Assembly (NCBI RefSeq): GCF_012427705.1
Contig: NZ_CP048602.1
Coordinates: forward strand, 3,286,001 to 3,350,000
Direction: 5' to 3'
DNA from: Vreelandella piezotolerans
Lineage (GTDB): Bacteria; Pseudomonadota; Gammaproteobacteria; Pseudomonadales; Halomonadaceae
Length of the DNA stretch: 64,000 bases
Below, piece after piece: positions 47,661 to 56,237 of the stretch. A program made the translations under genes and the position numbers. The stretch's first letter is position 1. The number at the start of each line of letters is the position of its first letter. The notes beneath the pieces are model-generated. The model did not search any database. It was not told where the DNA came from and was given only the letters and a program-made list of their open reading frames with translations.

Positions 47661-49043
47661 TTAGAAGAAAAACGTATGGGCCATGAAGGCAATGATTGGC
47701 AGCGTAATGGCCGTACGCAGCAGAAACACCACGGCTAGCTCCCAGAACCTGATGGGAATCTTCGACTTGAGCAGCAGTGCACCAATTTCCGACATATACA
47801 CCAGCTGCGTCATGGAAAGGCAGGCAATCACGAAGCGGGTCAACTCACTATCGATGTTGGTGGCCAGCACGGCAGGCAGGAACATGTCCGCGAATCCTAC
47901 CAGCGTGGCAGGGGCGGCCGCCTGGGCTTCGGGAAGACGCAACAGTTCCAGCACCGGCACCATGGGGTAAGAGAGCCAGGTAAATAGCGGCGTGAACTCG
48001 GCCAAAATCAGCGCCACGGTGCCAATCGCAAACACCAATGGCAGCAGCGTCAGAAAGATATCGATGACGTTGAGCAGCGCCAACCGTGCTAGTTCTTTTG
48101 GCCCTGGTGCGCCCGCTGCGCGGCGGGTGGCCTGCAACAGGCTGTAGCGGAACAGGCCCACGTTTTCGGTGCGCTCCTCGCTTAACTGGCAGCCGACCGG
48201 CTCGTAGTAGTCATCGGATTTACGCGACAGCGGCGGAATCCGCGAGACAACCACCGCAGCAATTAAGCCCGACACCACGACGGTAAAGTAGAACGGCACG
48301 AACAGGTGATTGAGATTGACGAAATTGACTACTAACAGACTAAAAGCGATGGAAGCGACAGAGAAGTTCGTTGCAATCACCGAGGCTTCGCGGCCATTGT
48401 AGTAGCCCTGCTCGTACTGTTGGGCAGTAATTAGCACACCCACCGTTCCCGACCCCATCCAAGAGGCAGTCGCATCGATAGCGCTTCGCCCAGGTAAGTT
48501 GAAAATAATGCGAAACGGTTTGCGTACCATGGTGCCAATGAACTCCATGAAACCGAATTCGACCAGAAATGGCAGCAATACGGCAGCAAAGAAGAAAAAG
48601 GTCAACAACACAGGGGCTAAGTCATTGAGCATGACACCGCCGGTAAACGACGCAGTGACGAACTCAGGCCCAAACTGGAAAAAGGTCATGATGACAAAAA
48701 CGGCGCCCAAGACCCGCATGGCTATCCAAATCGCGCCCACATTGAACATATCGTGGAAAGGCCCACTTTTCGCCCAGGCAGGTTGGGTGACTTTAACGTA
48801 GAGCGTCACGACGACTGACAGGCACAATACGAACAACGCGATAGCGGGTAAGGCGTCCTCCAGCAGAGATTGCAGCCCATCTGCCATGATCCCCATGCCA
48901 ATATTGATCGAATCACCTATTTGGAAAGGCACCAAAAACAGCATTACCCCAATGATGGAAGGGATCAGAAACTTCAGTAAATCTCGGCTAGGGATGGGGG
49001 CCGTCGATGTCGGTTCTTCCGACTTCGCTTGAGAATGAGACAT
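47661..49043 (-). CDS. YjiH family membrane transporter
   Basis: 460 residues with about 10 membrane helices. FIGTMVRKPFRIIFNLPGRSAIDATASWMGSGTVGVLITAQQYEQGYYNGREASVIATNFS is the nucleoside-recognition-like core of the YjiH group. ATNIDSELTRFVIACLSMTQLVYMSEIG lies near the end. It sits between guanidinobutyrase and the ketoarginine decarboxylase, so arginine, agmatine, guanidinobutyrate or a related compound is the plausible substrate. This is context only. An AGGTG precedes the ATG. It ends 10 bp before aruI. Confidence 0.82.
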   Translation of the reverse strand: MSHSQAKSEEPTSTAPIPSRDLLKFLIPSIIGVMLFLVPFQIGDSINIGMGIMADGLQSLLEDALPAIALFVLCLSVVVTLYVKVTQPAWAKSGPFHDMFNVGAIWIAMRVLGAVFVIMTFFQFGPEFVTASFTGGVMLNDLAPVLLTFFFFAAVLLPFLVEFGFMEFIGTMVRKPFRIIFNLPGRSAIDATASWMGSGTVGVLITAQQYEQGYYNGREASVIATNFSVASIAFSLLVVNFVNLNHLFVPFYFTVVVSGLIAAVVVSRIPPLSRKSDDYYEPVGCQLSEERTENVGLFRYSLLQATRRAAGAPGPKELARLALLNVIDIFLTLLPLVFAIGTVALILAEFTPLFTWLSYPMVPVLELLRLPEAQAAAPATLVGFADMFLPAVLATNIDSELTRFVIACLSMTQLVYMSEIGALLLKSKIPIRFWELAVVFLLRTAITLPIIAFMAHTFFF

Positions 49044-49180
49044 ACGATTCACCTTTTGAGTGTGATTATTGGAGGTGGGCTGGCGGCGTCCGGAAGGGGA
49101 GCACCGCTCCCCTTCCTGTGTATTGTCATCCGCGCCTTGTCAGGTCGGCGCTTGGTGCAGGGCACTTTTGCAGGCAGCGC

Positions 49181-50131
49181 TTACGGGCGGCGTTGCGCTG
49201 CGGGCAGTACGCAGAGCATTTCATAAAGCAGCGTGGCGCCCATTAGCGCCGTGTTGCCGCTGGGGTCGTACGGCGGCGACACCTCGACCAGGTCCCCGCC
49301 CACGATGTTCAAGCCAGCGGCACCACGCACGATTTCCAGCCCTTGAGCAGAGGTCAGCCCGCCCATTTCCACCGTGCCGGTACCGGGGGCGACCGAAGGG
49401 TCCAGACCATCGATGTCGAAACTGATGTACACCGGGGTATCGCCCATTTGCTCACGCACTTCGGCCATCAGTGGGGCCAGCGAGCGGTACCAGCACTCCT
49501 CGGCGGGCACTACGCGGAAACCCTGTTCGCGGCACCAGTCGAAATCTTCCGGGGCATAGCCGGTTCCACGCAGGCCGATTTGCACGACCTTGTTATGAGC
49601 CAGCAGCCCTTCCTCTTGGGCGCGGCGGAACGGCGTGCCATGGGCAATCGGCTCACCGAACATATGCTCGTTCACATCCGCATGGGCATCGATATGAATC
49701 AAGCCCACCGGGCCATGCTTTTTGGCCATGGCGCGTAGAATCGGCAGCGTCAGCGTGTGCTCGCCCCCTAGCGTGAGAGGAATGCAGTCATGCTTCAGCA
49801 CGTCGTCGTAGAAGGCGGTGATGATGTCGACGCTTTTCGGCAGATGAAAGGTGTTGATGGGCACGTCACCGATATCGGCGACCTGAAGACGCTCGAAGGG
49901 AGCTGCCCCCGTGGCCATGTTGAAGGGGCGCAACATGCGCGACTCATCGCGAATCTGGCGTGGCCCCAGGCGGGTACCGGGGCGGTTCGATGTACCGATA
50001 TCCATGGGAATGCCGATAAACGCTGCATCCAGCCCTTCGGCACTCTCTTGTGTGGGCAGGCGCATCATGGTGGCAGGGCCTGCAAAGCGCGGCATGGTGT
50101 TGCCGCCCAGCGGCTGATTGAATTCCGACAT
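49181..50131 (-). CDS. gbuA: guanidinobutyrase / agmatinase family ureohydrolase
   Basis: 316 residues of the arginase superfamily; in context it would split 4-guanidinobutyrate into GABA and urea. Manganese ligands are visible in TLGGEHTLTLP, LIHIDAHADVNEH and SFDIDGLDPSVAPGTGTVE. The length is close to GbuA of Pseudomonas (319). Agmatinase is the main alternative. AAGGAG lies 6-7 bp before the ATG; 37 codons of open frame upstream contain the promoter region. It is the first gene of the operon, under the sigma-54 promoter at 50232-50246. Confidence 0.88.
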   Translation of the reverse strand: MSEFNQPLGGNTMPRFAGPATMMRLPTQESAEGLDAAFIGIPMDIGTSNRPGTRLGPRQIRDESRMLRPFNMATGAAPFERLQVADIGDVPINTFHLPKSVDIITAFYDDVLKHDCIPLTLGGEHTLTLPILRAMAKKHGPVGLIHIDAHADVNEHMFGEPIAHGTPFRRAQEEGLLAHNKVVQIGLRGTGYAPEDFDWCREQGFRVVPAEECWYRSLAPLMAEVREQMGDTPVYISFDIDGLDPSVAPGTGTVEMGGLTSAQGLEIVRGAAGLNIVGGDLVEVSPPYDPSGNTALMGATLLYEMLCVLPAAQRRP

Positions 50132-50207
50132 CGTTCTCTCCTTGGATTTATTGTGGCCAGCCTGAAGGGCTCGGCGCTTCAGCGATTTATCCAGCTCATA
50201 CCGCTCA

Positions 50208-50222
50208 TGCATCATTGATGCA
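50208..50222. promoter_or_regulatory. palindrome at the predicted gbuA transcription start
   Basis: TGCATCA-T-TGATGCA, a perfect 7-1-7 inverted repeat, centred a few bases downstream of the predicted start of the sigma-54 transcript. It could be a repressor operator or a leader hairpin. Confidence 0.5.
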
Positions 50223-50231
50223 CAGATCAGT

Positions 50232-50246
50232 GCACAGACCATGCCA
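50232..50246 (-). promoter_or_regulatory. sigma-54 promoter of the gbuA operon
   Basis: The minus strand reads TGGCATG, 4 bases, GTGC. The -24 GG and -12 GC have exact sigma-54 spacing, and 9 of the 11 defined consensus positions (TGGCACG-N4-TTGC) match. The transcription start should fall near 50221, leaving a leader of about 90 bases. The gene next to it encodes a sigma-54 activator. Confidence 0.8.
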
Positions 50247-50286
50247 AGTCACCTGCGCTGATAAGTAGGGAGGTTTACCGCCCCAT

Positions 50287-50335
50287 CGATGCAAAAATGA
50301 ATCGCAACGCTAATGAAACGATGCAAAAATGAATC
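50287..50335. promoter_or_regulatory. 17-bp direct repeat, probable activator enhancer site
   Basis: CGATGCAAAAATGAATC occurs at 50287-50303 and exactly again at 50319-50335, 32 bp apart, about three helical turns. A decayed third copy, CGATACAAAAG, lies at 50370-50380. The pair is 40-105 bp upstream of the sigma-54 promoter and upstream of the activator gene, so it may serve both enhancer function and autoregulation. Confidence 0.7.
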
Positions 50336-50406
50336 AACGAGTCATATTTGCATTGTCCTGTTCATCCAACGATACAAAAGCGGGTGCGGTAGATAAGGAG
50401 GGACGC

Positions 50407-51825
50407 ATGAGTGAAATCGACAGGCGCGTACTGCAAACCATCGTGGAAACCGCCAATGATCACTTCTTTATCGTCAGCGGCGACGGTCAGATTATGGATA
50501 TCAGCCCCGGTGCCGAGGCGGTATACGGCGTATCACGGGAGGAGCTGCTTTCCAGCAGCGTTCAACAGCTCCAGGCCGCCGGTATTCTGAAACCGTCCAT
50601 CACCATGGAAGTCATCCGCACTCGCCAGCCCGCTCAGCTAATGCAAATCACCGGCACGGGCCGCCGCGTCATTGCCGAAGCCTACCCGGTGTTCGTCAAC
50701 GGCAAGCTGGAGCGCATTGTCAGCCGCTCACGGGATTTGACCGACCTTCAGCTGCTGCAGGACGAATACGCCTTGCTGCAAAAACGTTTTAGTGAGCACT
50801 TGAAACGCAGCCAGGCCGCCCCCGATGCCGAAGAGCAGGCGTTGGATGAGGCACTGGATAACCTACAAGTCAGAAGCCATGTGATGCGCGAAATTGCGCT
50901 ACTGCTAAAGCGAGTCGCGCCATCGGATGCCAATGTACTGATGCTGGGGGAGTCTGGCGTGGGCAAGACGGCCTTTGCCAAGCAGCTCCACCGCTGGAGC
51001 GAGCGCCATCATGGCCCGTTCATCGAGGTCAACTGCGCAGCGATCCCGGAAAACCTGTTCGAGTCGGAGATGTTCGGCTACCAGCCCGGCGCCTTCAGCG
51101 GTGCCGCGCGGCAAGGCAAGGCCGGACTGCTGGAGCAGGCCGAAGGGGGCACGCTGTTTCTGGATGAAATTGGCGAGCTGCCGCTGCTGATGCAGACCAA
51201 ACTGCTGAAAGTGATTCAGGATGGCAGCCTGACGCGCCTTGGGGATACGCGCTCCCGCCGGGTCGATTTTCGCTTGGTGGTCGCGACCAATCAGGATTTG
51301 GGCAAGCAGGTGGAAGCGGGGCGTTTCCGCCTCGACCTTTACTACCGCCTCAACGTCATCCCGGTCACCCTGCCACCGCTGCGCGACCGACGTGAGGATA
51401 TTCCCGACTTGGTGGAAGCATGCTTACAACGGCTGAACCAGCGCTATGGGCGGCAGAAAATTCTCGGTAATCACGTATGGTCGACCCTCATGGGCAGCGA
51501 CTGGCCGGGTAATGTCAGGGAGCTGGAAAACTGGCTGGAGAGAGCCTGGCTTTCAAGCCCCACCGATCAAATTGAAGTGCCTGCAACGCAGGCCTATACC
51601 GAACAGCATACCCACCGCTTGGCGAATGTATCTGCTTCACCTATCGCGGCACCGCTCGCCTCAGGCGAAAGCTTGAAAGAGTACCTAGAGCGGTTAGAGC
51701 GGGACGCGCTACGAACGTTGTGTCACACGCTGCCCAGCACCTACGCCATCGCCAAGCGGCTGGGTATCAGCCAATCCAGCGTCGTACGCCGGTTGCAGCG
51801 TTACGGCATTAACATCTCTCGTTGA
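50407..51825 (+). CDS. sigma-54-dependent transcriptional activator (PAS - AAA+ - Fis)
   Basis: 472 residues. An N-terminal PAS sensor domain (about 1-115) starts [19 protein letters not shown]. The AAA+ domain (about 140-380) has Walker A GESGVGKT, the sigma-54 contact loop as GAFSGA (usually GAFTGA), Walker [12 protein letters not shown] and the sensor region [22 protein letters not shown] Fis-type helix-turn-helix ([24 protein letters not shown]) ends the protein. AAGGAG lies 6 bp before the ATG. It is transcribed away from the gbuA operon, its probable target. The signal is unknown and may be arginine or guanidinobutyrate. Confidence 0.93.
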   Translation: MSEIDRRVLQTIVETANDHFFIVSGDGQIMDISPGAEAVYGVSREELLSSSVQQLQAAGILKPSITMEVIRTRQPAQLMQITGTGRRVIAEAYPVFVNGKLERIVSRSRDLTDLQLLQDEYALLQKRFSEHLKRSQAAPDAEEQALDEALDNLQVRSHVMREIALLLKRVAPSDANVLMLGESGVGKTAFAKQLHRWSERHHGPFIEVNCAAIPENLFESEMFGYQPGAFSGAARQGKAGLLEQAEGGTLFLDEIGELPLLMQTKLLKVIQDGSLTRLGDTRSRRVDFRLVVATNQDLGKQVEAGRFRLDLYYRLNVIPVTLPPLRDRREDIPDLVEACLQRLNQRYGRQKILGNHVWSTLMGSDWPGNVRELENWLERAWLSSPTDQIEVPATQAYTEQHTHRLANVSASPIAAPLASGESLKEYLERLERDALRTLCHTLPSTYAIAKRLGISQSSVVRRLQRYGINISR

Positions 51826-51929
51826 TGCTTAGCCCCATACGTCACACCCCTGCCACACGAGCGTCATTCAACCGCAACACCTCCATCACATGATTGACCG
51901 ATAAGCCCACGGCCAATCTTGGAGGTGCT

Positions 51930-53060
51930 ATGTCACAACAGCCGCAAATACGCCTTCAAAGCGTTTCCAAGCACTGGGGCGCGACCACGGCAGTCAACGA
52001 CATTTCCTTCGACATTCAGCCTGGGCAGTTCGTCATCCTGCTGGGGCCGTCAGGCTGTGGAAAATCCACCACGCTGCGCATGATCGCAGGTTTGGAAGAA
52101 GCCAGCAGCGGGGAGATTCATATTGGTGAGCGCGATGTGACAAGCCTGCCACCTGGCGACCGTGGGCTGAGCATGGTGTTTCAGTCCTATGCGCTATTTC
52201 CGCATTTGAGCGTGGCCGACAACATCGTCTTTGGCCTGCGCAGCCGGAAGGTAGCGAAGGCAGAACGGCAGCAGCGCCTGGCCCAGGTGGCCGAGCTGGT
52301 GGACCTGACGGATTACCTGCACCGCAAACCGGCCCAGCTTTCCGGCGGCCAGCGTCAGCGGGTGGCGCTGGCGCGAGCGATTATCTCAGAGCACCCCATC
52401 TGTTTGATGGATGAGCCGCTGTCCAACCTCGATGCGCGGCTGCGCAGCGATATGCGCAGGGAGATCAAAGCCCTGCAATCACGACTCGATATGACGGTGG
52501 TTTACGTCACTCACGATCAGGTGGAGGCCATGAGCATGGGAGACCGTGTGATCTTGATGCAACAAGGACATATCGTGCAGGACGGCACACCCGACGAACT
52601 TTATAACCAGCCCGCCAGCGCTTTTGCTGCCAGCTTTATTGGCAGCCCGGCCATGAACCTTTTGCCTCTAGTGCAAGGTGACCAGGGGGCCGTTATCGAG
52701 GGCGAACCCTCGACCCCAGTGGCTCCCATGGAGGCCGCCGGGGGGCAGCTGGGCGTGCGCCCTGAAGATATCGAACTGCGCCCAGCATCCGAGGCAGGCA
52801 TTCCGGCCCAGGTACTCAGTGATGAGTACTTAGGTGCCGACACGATTGCCCATGTCGCCGTCGGCAATCACACCGTGCGCGCTCGCCTTAGCGGTAAGCA
52901 AGCGCTCTCGGGTAAGCCCTGCAAACTCTACTGGACGCCAGATAGCGCCCATTTGTTTGATCAACAGGGTCTGCGTCAGCAAGCGTTAGCGCCTCTTGCC
53001 TTACCCGCTTCGCATCGAAGCGTACCGCGCCCGCCCGCCGTGGGCTCTTTCCAACACTGA
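51930..53060 (+). CDS. ugpC: ABC transporter ATP-binding protein, UgpC/MalK-like
   Basis: 376 residues. Walker A GPSGCGKST, signature LSGGQRQR, Walker B ICLMDEPLSNLD and H-loop YVTHDQVEAMSMGDR; the C-terminal TOBE-type domain shows LGVRPEDIELRP. These features mark the CUT1 carbohydrate/glycerol-phosphate class. GGAGG lies 4 bp before the ATG. It opens the ATPase - binding protein - permease - permease operon; the ligand is inferred as a glycerol-phosphate ester or sugar. Confidence 0.9.
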   Translation: MSQQPQIRLQSVSKHWGATTAVNDISFDIQPGQFVILLGPSGCGKSTTLRMIAGLEEASSGEIHIGERDVTSLPPGDRGLSMVFQSYALFPHLSVADNIVFGLRSRKVAKAERQQRLAQVAELVDLTDYLHRKPAQLSGGQRQRVALARAIISEHPICLMDEPLSNLDARLRSDMRREIKALQSRLDMTVVYVTHDQVEAMSMGDRVILMQQGHIVQDGTPDELYNQPASAFAASFIGSPAMNLLPLVQGDQGAVIEGEPSTPVAPMEAAGGQLGVRPEDIELRPASEAGIPAQVLSDEYLGADTIAHVAVGNHTVRARLSGKQALSGKPCKLYWTPDSAHLFDQQGLRQQALAPLALPASHRSVPRPPAVGSFQH

Positions 53061-53104
53061 CCGCTCTCATCCTGACAACATCACAAACACTTGTGGAGTC
53101 TCTC

Positions 53105-54385
53105 ATGCGTTCTCAGTTCTCTTTTGCAATGACAGCCATCGCCGCAGCACTGTTAGGTGCCGGTCACGCCAGCGCTAACAGTGTCGACTTGACGATGTAC
53201 TACCCTGTTTCCGTAGGTGGCGCACTGACCGAGGTCGTTGACAACTTGGTGGACGAGTTCGAAAGCGAACACCCGGATATCAACGTAGAAGCCATCTACG
53301 CAGGCAACTACGACGACACTCGCGTGCGCGCCATGTCCGCCATGGAAGCGGGCGATACGCCTCAGCTCTCGGTGCTGTTCTCCATCGACCTGTACGAGCT
53401 GATCGAGCAGAACGCCATCGTGGCCTTTGATGACCTCATCGACACCGAGGAAGAGCAAGCGTGGCTGGATAGCTTCTACCCCGGGCTGATGGAGAACGGT
53501 CAGTTGGATGGCAAGACCTACGGTATCCCCTTCCAGCGCTCCACCATCGTGCTGTTCTGGAACAAGGACGCCTTTGCAGCCGCTGGCCTGGACCCGGAAA
53601 CGCCGCCGGAAAACTGGGAAGAGATGGCCGAGATGGCGGCTGCCGTGCGCGAAGCCTCGAACGGAGAACAATGGGGCGTGATGGTACCGTCCACCGGCTA
53701 CCCCTACTGGATGTTCCAGGCGTTCGCCTTCCAGAACGGCCATCGCCTGATGAACGACGATGGCACCGAGGTCTATTTTGACGACCCGGCCGCCATCGAA
53801 GCTCTCGAATACTGGGTGTCGCTGGCTACCGAGCACGATGCCATGCCTAGCGGCACCATCGAGTGGGGCACTCTGCGCCAGAACTTCCTAGAGCAGTCCA
53901 CCGCCATGATGTGGCACACGACGGGTAACCTGACCGCCGTACGCAACGAGGCCAATTTCGAATTTGGCGTCGCCATGCTGCCCATGAAGACCCAGCGCGG
54001 CAGCCCCACTGGCGGCGGCAATTTCTACATCTTTGAAGATGCCAGCGAAGAAGAGCAGCGCGCGGCGATGACCTTCATCCGCTGGATGACCGCGCCCGAG
54101 CGTGCCGCCGCATGGTCGATCGAGACCGGCTACATGGGCGTTAGCCCCGCCGCTTACGAAACCGACGCGCTACAACGCTATGTGGCAGAGTTCCCACCCG
54201 CAGCGGTCGCCCGTGACCAGCTGGAACACGGCACGGCGGAGCTTTCCACCTACCAAGGAGGCCGCATTCGCCGCGCCTTGGATAACGCTGTACAAGCGGC
54301 GCTGACCGGACAGATGTCGCCAGAGGAAGCACTTAGCCAAGCACAGCAAGAAGCCGACAGCGTGTTGCGCCGCTACGCACGCTAG
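53105..54385 (+). CDS. ugpB: ABC transporter periplasmic binding protein, UgpB-like
   Basis: 426 residues. Signal peptide FSFAMTAIAAALLGAGHASA. The mature N-terminus has VDLTMYYPVSVGGALTEVVDNLVDEFE, a UgpB-type start, followed by AGNYDDTRVRAMSAMEAG. FTFIRWMTAPERAAAWSIETGYMGVSPAAYE resembles the ligand region of glycerol-3-phosphate binding proteins. It binds the substrate in the periplasm for the following permeases. Confidence 0.88.
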   Translation: MRSQFSFAMTAIAAALLGAGHASANSVDLTMYYPVSVGGALTEVVDNLVDEFESEHPDINVEAIYAGNYDDTRVRAMSAMEAGDTPQLSVLFSIDLYELIEQNAIVAFDDLIDTEEEQAWLDSFYPGLMENGQLDGKTYGIPFQRSTIVLFWNKDAFAAAGLDPETPPENWEEMAEMAAAVREASNGEQWGVMVPSTGYPYWMFQAFAFQNGHRLMNDDGTEVYFDDPAAIEALEYWVSLATEHDAMPSGTIEWGTLRQNFLEQSTAMMWHTTGNLTAVRNEANFEFGVAMLPMKTQRGSPTGGGNFYIFEDASEEEQRAAMTFIRWMTAPERAAAWSIETGYMGVSPAAYETDALQRYVAEFPPAAVARDQLEHGTAELSTYQGGRIRRALDNAVQAALTGQMSPEEALSQAQQEADSVLRRYAR

Positions 54386-54406
54386 TCGTCAGACATATGA
54401 CTGTTC

Positions 54407-54428
54407 GCCGGGGCATGCCCCGGCTTTT
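54407..54428 (+). terminator. intra-operon attenuator hairpin after ugpB
   Basis: The palindrome GCCGGGGCATGCCCCGGC followed by TTTT lies between the binding-protein stop and the first permease start. It likely reduces transcription of the permeases relative to the binding protein, as in the amino acid operon at 13425-13451. Confidence 0.75.
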
Positions 54429-54448
54429 CCAACGTTTGGTACTGCTCT

Positions 54449-55333
54449 ATGTCATTCAACGACCACCGCAACATGCAGCTCTATGGCGCGCTTCTGCTGC
54501 TACCCGCTGCGGTGCTGCTGACAACGTTTGCCTATTTGCCGACCGTTTCTACGGTCATTAACAGCCTTTTCTTACCCGGCTTCCGCGGTGCGCCCCCTGA
54601 ATTCGTAGGCATCGAGAACTATCAGGTGCTGTTCGATGACCCAACGTTTTGGCAGGTAGCTCGCAATAATCTGTTCTATGCACTGGGTACCATTCCCACC
54701 TCTATTGCGCTGGCCTTGGGCATGGCGCTATTCGTCAACGGCAAACTGCCGGGGCGCGGTTTTGTACGTATGGCCTACTTTACGCCGACGATTCTACCCA
54801 TGATCGCCGCGGCCAATATCTGGATGTTTTTTTATGCGCCGCAGATTGGGCTGTTTAACAGTGTGCTCGGTGCGCTGGGATTTTCCGGCGTTAACTGGCT
54901 AGGCGATCCAAGCGTTGCGTTAAGCTCGGTCATCGTCATGTCGGTGTGGAAAGAAGCCGGCTTTTTTATGATTTTCTATCTCGCGGCGCTGCAGAGCATC
55001 CCACCCGAGTTAAAAGAGGCTGCCGACCTTGAAGGGACGAACCGTTGGAGCTTTTTCTGGCGGGTCACCTTTCCGCTACTGATGCCCACCACGCTGTTCG
55101 TGCTGATCAACGCGCTGATCAATGCGGTGCGGGTGGTCGACCACCTGTTCATTCTGACCAAGGGCGGGCCCAATAACGCCACCAACCTGCTGCTCTATTA
55201 CGTCTACGAGAACGCGTTCTCCTTCTTCGACCGCACCATGGCGGCCACCATCACCGTGGTCATTCTGCTGGTACTGGCGGTGGTGGCCACGCTGAAGTTC
55301 ACAATCCTGGACCGCAGGACGCACTACCAATGA
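54449..55333 (+). CDS. ugpA: ABC transporter permease, UgpA-like
   Basis: 294 residues with six membrane helices. The EAA loop is ELKEAADLEGTNRWSFFWRVTFPLLMPTT near residue 190, and a GGPNNATNLLLYYVYENAF segment follows. It forms the channel with the next permease. Its stop overlaps that gene's ATG by 4 bp. Confidence 0.9.
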   Translation: MSFNDHRNMQLYGALLLLPAAVLLTTFAYLPTVSTVINSLFLPGFRGAPPEFVGIENYQVLFDDPTFWQVARNNLFYALGTIPTSIALALGMALFVNGKLPGRGFVRMAYFTPTILPMIAAANIWMFFYAPQIGLFNSVLGALGFSGVNWLGDPSVALSSVIVMSVWKEAGFFMIFYLAALQSIPPELKEAADLEGTNRWSFFWRVTFPLLMPTTLFVLINALINAVRVVDHLFILTKGGPNNATNLLLYYVYENAFSFFDRTMAATITVVILLVLAVVATLKFTILDRRTHYQ

Positions 55334-56175
55334 ATACGCCCGCTACCTACGCGCCCCGCGCGCGCTTCGACTACTCCCTACCAGCGTTGGAAACGATAGC
55401 GGCATGGCTACTCGCGGTTATTTGGATCTTTCCACTGCTGTACGCCTTTTGGGCCGCCTTCCACCCCAGCGAATTCATGGTGACTTTCGATCTGTTCGCC
55501 CCGCTCACACTGGATAACTTCACGAACGCCTGGGCCCAGGCCCCCTTTGCGCGTTACTACCTGAACACCTTCGCGCTGGTGACCGGCGTGGTACTGGCCC
55601 AGTTCGTGGTCTGCACGCTGGCCGCCTTTGCCTTTGCCCGCTTTCCGATCCCCGGCAAGCACCTGCTGTTCATGCTGGTGCTGATTCAGCTATTCGTGTT
55701 TCCCGAAGTGCTGATCGTCGAGAACTACCGTATTGCCAGCGAGCTGGGGCTGATCAATACCATCACCGGCATTGGCCTGCCCTACGTGGCCAGCGCCTTC
55801 GGTATTTTCCTGCTGCGTCAGACCTTCAAGACCATCCCCCGAGAGCTGGAGGACGCCGCCCGTATCGAGGGCTGTGGCTGGCTGGAAATTCTGTGGAAGG
55901 TCTACGTGCCGCTGGCCAAGCCCACCTATCTGGCCTACGGGCTGGTGTCGATCAGCCACCACTGGAACAACTTCCTGTGGCCGCTGGTGGTGACCAACTC
56001 CGTGGAGAGCCGCCCGCTGACGGTGGGATTGGGCGTGTTCTCCGCGCCAGAAACCGGCGTCAACTGGGCCACCGTCAGCGCTGCCACGCTGCTGAGTATT
56101 GCGCCGCTGCTGGTGGCTTTTCTGCTGTTCCAGCGCCAGTTCGTGCAGTCGTTTTTACGGGCGGGGATTCGCTAA
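55330..56175 (+). CDS. ugpE: ABC transporter permease, UgpE-like
   Basis: 281 residues with six membrane helices; EAA loop [28 protein letters not shown] near residue 180. [25 protein letters not shown] is the usual C-terminal motif of the second permease in CUT1 systems. It is the last gene of the operon, 62 bp before recQ. Confidence 0.9.
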   Translation: MNTPATYAPRARFDYSLPALETIAAWLLAVIWIFPLLYAFWAAFHPSEFMVTFDLFAPLTLDNFTNAWAQAPFARYYLNTFALVTGVVLAQFVVCTLAAFAFARFPIPGKHLLFMLVLIQLFVFPEVLIVENYRIASELGLINTITGIGLPYVASAFGIFLLRQTFKTIPRELEDAARIEGCGWLEILWKVYVPLAKPTYLAYGLVSISHHWNNFLWPLVVTNSVESRPLTVGLGVFSAPETGVNWATVSAATLLSIAPLLVAFLLFQRQFVQSFLRAGIR

Positions 56176-56237
56176 CCCAACTCACTCGAGTTTTCGTGCG
56201 ACAATTCTCCTTCACGCACACGACAAGGAGAGCAGCG

